Shown piece after piece: positions 60,015 through 64,000 of a stretch of DNA of 64,000 nt. How positions within the stretch are numbered: position 1 is the stretch's first letter; each line of letters starts with the position of its first letter. The stretch lies in NCBI RefSeq assembly GCF_900107275.1, contig NZ_FNPI01000023.1, positions 1 through 64,000 of the forward strand, in the 5' to 3' direction. A program made the translations under genes and the position numbers. This DNA comes from Evansella caseinilytica (GTDB taxonomy: Bacteria; Bacillota; Bacilli; Bacillales; Salisediminibacteriaceae). A model generated the notes under the pieces. That model did no database searches and was not told the DNA's origin. It worked only from the letters and a program-made list of their open reading frames with translations.

Positions 60015-61085
60015 ATGAGCAATATGTTGACAATCGTAAAAACAACCAACCCGAAATCTAAGCCGCCGCAGAACCAGCTTGGATTTGGCAAGCATTTTAG
60101 CGATCACATGTTCATTATGGATTTTGACCTGGAAAATGGGTGGCACAGCCCAAGAATCGTGCCTTACGCACCGATCCAACTGGATCCGGCAGCAATGACT
60201 CTTCATTACAGTCAGACCGTTTTTGAAGGACTAAAGGCTTATCGCACAGAAGACGGGCGCATTTTATTATTCCGTCCGGAGCAAAACCTTGAGCGGTTAA
60301 ATCAGTCAAATACTCGAATAAGCATCCCGCCAATCCCTGAAAAGGATGTTCTGGAATACCTGAAGCAGCTGATAGCCACAGACCATGACTGGGTTCCGGC
60401 GGCAGAAGGAACTTCTTTATACATTCGTCCGTTTATTATTGCTACCGAACCAAATTTGCGCGTTTCACCGGCAAATACATATAAATTTCTGATTATTCTT
60501 TCTCCGGTAGGCTCTTATTATCCGGAGGGGATTCATCCTGTCGGCATTCATATCGAAGAAGAGTATACTCGTGCCGTACGAGGCGGAACCGGAACCGCAA
60601 AAACTGGCGGGAATTACTCGGCATCCTATAAAGCGCAGGAAAAGGCAAGCGCACATGGTCAATCTCAAGTGCTCTGGCTGGATGGTGTGGAAAAGAAATA
60701 CATTGAAGAAGTCGGGAGCATGAACGTCTTTTTCAAAATCAACGGCGAAATTGTTACGCCTGCATTGAACGGGAGCATTTTACCGGGAATTACAAGAAAA
60801 TCAATTATTGAAATGCTTCATGACTGGGGAATGCCGGTCGCCGAACGGCGAATATCTATTGATGAGCTGTGTCAGGCGTATAAAGAAAACACCTTGGAAG
60901 AAGCCTTCGGAACCGGGACAGCGGCAGTTATTTCTCCGATTGGTGAATTTGCGTATAACGGCGAACAGATGATCATCAACGAGCGAAAAACGGGAGGATT
61001 GTCGAAAAAACTGTATGATACATTAACTGGTATTCAAACCGGAAAACTGAACGATCCATACGGTTGGACAATCGAAGTAAAATAA
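60015..61085 (+). CDS. ilvE: Branched-chain amino acid aminotransferase
   Basis: This encodes 356 aa from the ATG at 60015 with AAGGAGA at 7 nt. It is fold-type IV PLP. LHYSQTVFEGLKAYR contains the family entrance motif, RPFIIATEPNLRVSPA follows, and the PLP lysine is in GTAKTGGNYSASYKAQEKA. EEVGSMNVFF and the phosphate-binding GILPGITRKSIIE-like segment (GSILPGITRKSIIEM) are present. It transaminates leucine, isoleucine and valine. It has a long form like B. subtilis YbgE/YwaA. It is isolated between two family 4 palindromes. Confidence 0.95.
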   Translation: MSNMLTIVKTTNPKSKPPQNQLGFGKHFSDHMFIMDFDLENGWHSPRIVPYAPIQLDPAAMTLHYSQTVFEGLKAYRTEDGRILLFRPEQNLERLNQSNTRISIPPIPEKDVLEYLKQLIATDHDWVPAAEGTSLYIRPFIIATEPNLRVSPANTYKFLIILSPVGSYYPEGIHPVGIHIEEEYTRAVRGGTGTAKTGGNYSASYKAQEKASAHGQSQVLWLDGVEKKYIEEVGSMNVFFKINGEIVTPALNGSILPGITRKSIIEMLHDWGMPVAERRISIDELCQAYKENTLEEAFGTGTAAVISPIGEFAYNGEQMIINERKTGGLSKKLYDTLTGIQTGKLNDPYGWTIEVK

Positions 61086-61092
61086 AATTCAA

Positions 61093-61148
61093 GGACCATG
61101 TCCTTAACAATTTTGTGAACTGTCACAAAATTGTCGGGGACATGGTCC
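61093..61148. terminator. Family 4 palindrome between ilvE and the DUF2062 gene
   Basis: GGACCATGTCC-ACAATTTTGTGA pairs with TCACAAAATTGT-GGACATGGTCC. It sits between convergent genes and can fold from both strands; T-rich sequence on each side is modest. Confidence 0.75.
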
Positions 61149-61149
61149 A

Positions 61150-61584
61150 TTAAATTTTCCAATGTTTGTAAACAAACATTAGCGCTTCGCGGCGGAATTT
61201 TTTCACGATGACATAAACAACGAAGTAAATGGCAATTCCAAAGAATATCAGATTGACAGTCATTCCGAGAAAAAATGCTTTCCCAAGCTTGAAACCGACT
61301 TCCATTACTGCAGGTTCGGAAGCTGCCTGTACAGCTCTTGCAAAGGATACATGAAGCAGCAGCTTACCGACGATGACATTTAATAAAAACATAAAGGGAA
61401 AAGCCCAGATAAAGGCTACTCCGCCAATAAAGCCGGCAATCGGATTGCCTTTGACTAATTTAGGACTTATCGTTGAAAGTACAGGGCCAAAGCCGAAGGT
61501 CGGAATAAAATTTATTAAAACTCCGATCGAAAAGCCTATTGCGATACTATGTTCTTTGTCTTTGATCCGCAACAGCCTCAGCAT
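61150..61584 (-). CDS. DUF2062 membrane protein
   Basis: From the ATG at 61584 the product is 144 aa with three to four helices. The DUF2062 signature is clear: KDKEHSIAIGFSIGVLINFI, PTFGFGPVLSTI, GNPIAGFIGGVAFIWAFPFM and GFKLGKAFFLGMTVN. The codons just upstream (KIKSKLRRLKFL) would encode the basic amphipathic helix usual in this family, but no ATG, GTG or TTG precedes them in frame. The true start could be a non-standard codon or the ATG given. The function is unknown. Confidence 0.85.
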   Translation of the reverse strand: MLRLLRIKDKEHSIAIGFSIGVLINFIPTFGFGPVLSTISPKLVKGNPIAGFIGGVAFIWAFPFMFLLNVIVGKLLLHVSFARAVQAASEPAVMEVGFKLGKAFFLGMTVNLIFFGIAIYFVVYVIVKKFRREALMFVYKHWKI

Positions 61585-61881
61585 CAGGAATTTTAGCCGT
61601 CGTAATTTACTTTTAATTTTCGTTCACCAGCCAATTCAATAAACTCTCATTATTAGAATATAACTAACAGAAGCGGTTTTCAATCAATATTTTTTGGAAA
61701 AGCGTTTTCAGTCTCCGTTTTTTTCCACCATATATTAAGACGAAACAAAACGAAGAAAATATGCACTTTTTCAAAATATTTATTTGAGAAGAACATTCCG
61801 TACAAGAATACGTACAAAAATAATATTGTAACGGAGATCAAAAAAAAGAATATTTTTCTAATAATGGGATTTATAATCCAT

Positions 61882-61911
61882 TTGCAGGAATCATGTTGTT
61901 TTTTGTAGAAT
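61882..61911 (+). promoter_or_regulatory. Candidate sigma-A promoter of the PRPP synthase gene
   Basis: TTGCAG (61882-61887), an 18-bp spacer and TAGAAT (61906-61911). The rest of 61585-61994 is AT-rich with no other feature except a weak GTGTTTGTT half-palindrome near 61925. Confidence 0.5.
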
Positions 61912-61994
61912 AAGAAGTATATAAGTGTTTGTTGAAAAAATAAAAAGCACGTTGGATCACCGGGAACACTATTTTTTATATTGGGGGAGTTTGA

Positions 61995-62951
61995 ATGTCA
62001 GTAACGAATGACAACGCAAAAATGAAAGTGTTTACATTAAATTCCAACATGCCGCTTGCAGGAGAAATCAGCAAGTACATCGGAATCGACATGGGAAAGT
62101 GCATCGTAAAAAGATTCAGCGACGGGGAGATTCAGCTCAGCATCGAAGAAAGTATCAGAGGATATGATATTTACTTGATTCAAACGACGTCACAGCCGGG
62201 CAACGAATATTTGATGGAGCTGCTGATTATGATCGATGCAATGAAGCGGGCTTCTGCGAAAACGATCAATTGTGTCATACCGTACTTTGGATATTCCCGC
62301 CAAGATCGCAAAGCGCGCTCACGGGAACCGATTACAGCCAAACTGATTGCTAATCTTTTGGAAAAAGCAGGAGCAACGAGAGTGATCACAGTGGACTTGC
62401 ACGCACCGCAAGTGCAGGGTTTTTTTAACATTCCAGTGGATCAATTGCTTGCTTTCCCGATACTATCCAACTATTTTGTCGATAAAGCATTCGAGAACAT
62501 TGTTGTCGTTGCGCCAGAGAATAACGGTGTGGTCAGGGCAAGACAGCTCGCAGACAAGCTGGATGCTCCAATTGCGTTTATCGACCGCAATCGTCGGCCA
62601 AAATCATATATCCCTCACGGCATGGAAATCATGGGCGACGTAGAAGGAAAAACTGCAATTATTATTGACGACATGGTGGACACAGCAAGAACGATCACTT
62701 CCGCCTCCACTGTCTTGATAGAAAAAGGGGCGAAGGAAGTGTATGCCTGCTGTACCCATCCGGTATTGTCCGAGCCCGCTGTCGACTGGATAAAGGAGTC
62801 CGAAATCAAAGAACTGGTGACAACGGATTCCATTTATCTGCCAAAGGAAAAACAAATAGATAAAATCACCGTCCTTTCCATTGCACCGCTGCTGGCAGAG
62901 GCAATGATAAAAGTACAAACCAATCAATCCGTCAGTACACTGTTTGATTGA
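61995..62951 (+). CDS. Divergent ribose-phosphate pyrophosphokinase (PRPP synthase paralogue)
   Basis: This encodes 318 aa. Family motifs are present: [20 protein letters not shown], the catalytic flexible loop [15 protein letters not shown] (102-116), [17 protein letters not shown] (134-150) and [15 protein letters not shown]. Two usually invariant sites differ. The DHGG segment reads [11 protein letters not shown] (173-183), and the PRPP loop DDxxDTAGTI reads [11 protein letters not shown] (225-234), placing arginine where glycine is normal. It could be a catalytically altered or regulatory paralogue; the main prs is normally next to glmU and is not in this window. Confidence 0.88.
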   Translation: MSVTNDNAKMKVFTLNSNMPLAGEISKYIGIDMGKCIVKRFSDGEIQLSIEESIRGYDIYLIQTTSQPGNEYLMELLIMIDAMKRASAKTINCVIPYFGYSRQDRKARSREPITAKLIANLLEKAGATRVITVDLHAPQVQGFFNIPVDQLLAFPILSNYFVDKAFENIVVVAPENNGVVRARQLADKLDAPIAFIDRNRRPKSYIPHGMEIMGDVEGKTAIIIDDMVDTARTITSASTVLIEKGAKEVYACCTHPVLSEPAVDWIKESEIKELVTTDSIYLPKEKQIDKITVLSIAPLLAEAMIKVQTNQSVSTLFD

Positions 62952-63061
62952 TAACAGGGAATTTTTGTGAAATAAAATTGCAATCTGCACCTCCATTGTG
63001 TAAGCTATTTGTAAGCATTTTCTAAAAAAAACAGAATGAAACGGATATGGGGAAATGATTT

Positions 63062-63955
63062 GTGATTAATCAATTACAACTGGTCAGCGGATACAAGTTG
63101 GATGGGAAGTACGGGGAAAGTTTCAACCGCTTGGCAACCGCGGTTTTCGGCATTGATTTTCGGGATTGGTATGAAAAAGGCTTTTGGTCTGATCGCTATG
63201 TTTGCCATTCTTATGTGGACGGGAAAAAAGTGATCGCAAATGTTTCGACATATAAAATGGACATGGTCATTGCCGGCGAGCAGAAAACAGCGATCCAGAT
63301 CGGCACTGTGATGACAGATCCAGCCTATCGCGGCAACGGACTGGCAGCGAAATTAATGCTCACCGTATTAGCGCAATACGAGAGGTCTGCAGATTTTACC
63401 TTTCTGTTTGCCAATGAATCCGTACGTGATTTTTACCCTAAATTCGGGTTCAGAGTACAACCAGAAAGCCGATTTTCTATAGCGGTAAGTCACGGAAATG
63501 CTTCTAACACCATCGGCATGAAGCAATTACACCCTGCTACCATGCCGGAAGATTTGCAGCTGATACTCGGTATTTTTTCCAAACGAAAGCTTTCTCCCAT
63601 TCTGGATGTCATCCATACGGAGCCGCTCTTAAGCTTCTATTGCTTGTCGGAATTTTGCGAAAATATTTATTATCTTCAGCCGCTGCACAGCATTGCCATT
63701 TTCCGCATCGTGGAAGGCACCCTTCATCTATATGATGTCATACGCAGCCATGACTTTCCTTTCCGCCGGCTCATGGACTATCTTGGCCGCAGCGACATCC
63801 AAAAGGTAGTTTTCCATTTCACGCCTGATTTCAAAGATTTGAAGCCTGTCGCTGAACGAAAGCAGCAAAGCGGAAATACCAATATGTTGTTTGTAAAAAG
63901 TATTACCGATCCCTTTCCAGAAACATTTACGATCCCCATCCTTGCGCATTCATAA
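63062..63955 (+). CDS. GNAT-family N-acetyltransferase
   Basis: This encodes 297 aa from a GTG with GGGGAAA upstream. The acetyl-CoA binding segment is IGTVMTDPAYRGNGLAAKLM (motif A, Q/RxxGxG/A region), followed by FLFANESVRDFYPKFGF, the usual motif B tail. About 130 additional residues (from MKQLHPATMPEDLQLILGIF) form a second domain, probably a degenerate GNAT or SCP2-like half. The substrate is unknown. It is the last gene of the window. Confidence 0.85.
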   Translation: MINQLQLVSGYKLDGKYGESFNRLATAVFGIDFRDWYEKGFWSDRYVCHSYVDGKKVIANVSTYKMDMVIAGEQKTAIQIGTVMTDPAYRGNGLAAKLMLTVLAQYERSADFTFLFANESVRDFYPKFGFRVQPESRFSIAVSHGNASNTIGMKQLHPATMPEDLQLILGIFSKRKLSPILDVIHTEPLLSFYCLSEFCENIYYLQPLHSIAIFRIVEGTLHLYDVIRSHDFPFRRLMDYLGRSDIQKVVFHFTPDFKDLKPVAERKQQSGNTNMLFVKSITDPFPETFTIPILAHS

Positions 63956-64000
63956 ATCAACAATCCGCAGCGCGTGTCCCACCGGCTTCAGATGCAACGG

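Noticed and set aside
1-64000. CRISPR array
   Set aside because: The tandem 161-bp units have 143-bp repeats and identical 18-bp spacers, not the short repeats and unique spacers of CRISPR; no cas gene is present.

Overview
The window looks like a chromosomal segment of a spore-forming low-to-mid GC Bacillaceae (order Bacillales). Evidence: strong AGGAGG-type ribosome sites, frequent TTG/GTG starts, a small acid-soluble spore protein-like gene, two sporulation-type orphan histidine kinases, a SleB-like hydrolase, an S-box (SAM-I) riboswitch over a methionine ABC transporter, c-di-GMP-I riboswitches and vegetative sigma-A promoters. No rRNA, tRNA, CRISPR array or intact transposase gene was seen. 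The species cannot be named from the sequence alone.

Layout. 0-6 kb: an AraC regulator, an orphan phage holin, an M23 peptidase/bactofilin pair, and an ABC-F ribosome-protection-type ATPase behind a roughly 490-nt leader that carries a short ORF, an antiterminator-like segment and two terminators. 6.5-7.9 kb: two c-di-GMP-I riboswitches in tandem upstream of a LuxR-type regulator with a degenerate receiver-like N-terminus. 7.9-10.5 kb: cytochrome bd oxidase (cydB, cydA and an overlapping 43-aa one-helix subunit gene). 10.9-17.6 kb: small spore-type proteins, a TerC-family protein, a toast-rack membrane protein, a type Ic aminotransferase, a HAD phosphatase and small membrane proteins.

18.5-34 kb is an exopolysaccharide locus of thirteen intact genes, all on the + strand: CapD-type dehydratase, initiating sugar phosphotransferase, DegT aminotransferase, Wzy-like polymerase, MurJ-like flippase, Wzz/CpsC modulator, BY tyrosine kinase, PHP phosphatase, GT4, GT14, a fold-type III PLP enzyme, an ATP-grasp ligase and a membrane acyltransferase. 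The first three can make and load a 4-amino-sugar. No EpsM-like N-acetyltransferase was seen, while a decarboxylase-fold enzyme sits next to an ATP-grasp ligase. An amino acid or amine decoration of the polymer is therefore a reasonable hypothesis.

34-64 kb holds housekeeping and accessory genes: a chemoreceptor, an E. coli-type S-adenosylmethionine decarboxylase, a VOC protein, a CAP lipoprotein, a phosphoesterase, two PAS histidine kinases, metQ-metN-metP under an S-box, a lactate-oxidase-family enzyme, a long Thermus-type NADP isocitrate dehydrogenase, an RND pump, a MATE-like transporter, a LysM/SleB hydrolase, ilvE, a DUF2062 protein, a divergent PRPP synthase and a GNAT enzyme.

The intergenic spaces are heavily colonised by at least four families of short non-coding repeats: a 143-bp GTTCAAAAAG-ended element (including three perfect tandem units), a roughly 345-bp element that ends in a terminator, a GTGTTT(A/G)TTC palindrome family, and an ACAATTTTGTGAC palindrome. 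There is also a solo right-end-like remnant of an IS200/IS605-type element. Many of the apparent ORFs in these regions are artefacts of the repeats.
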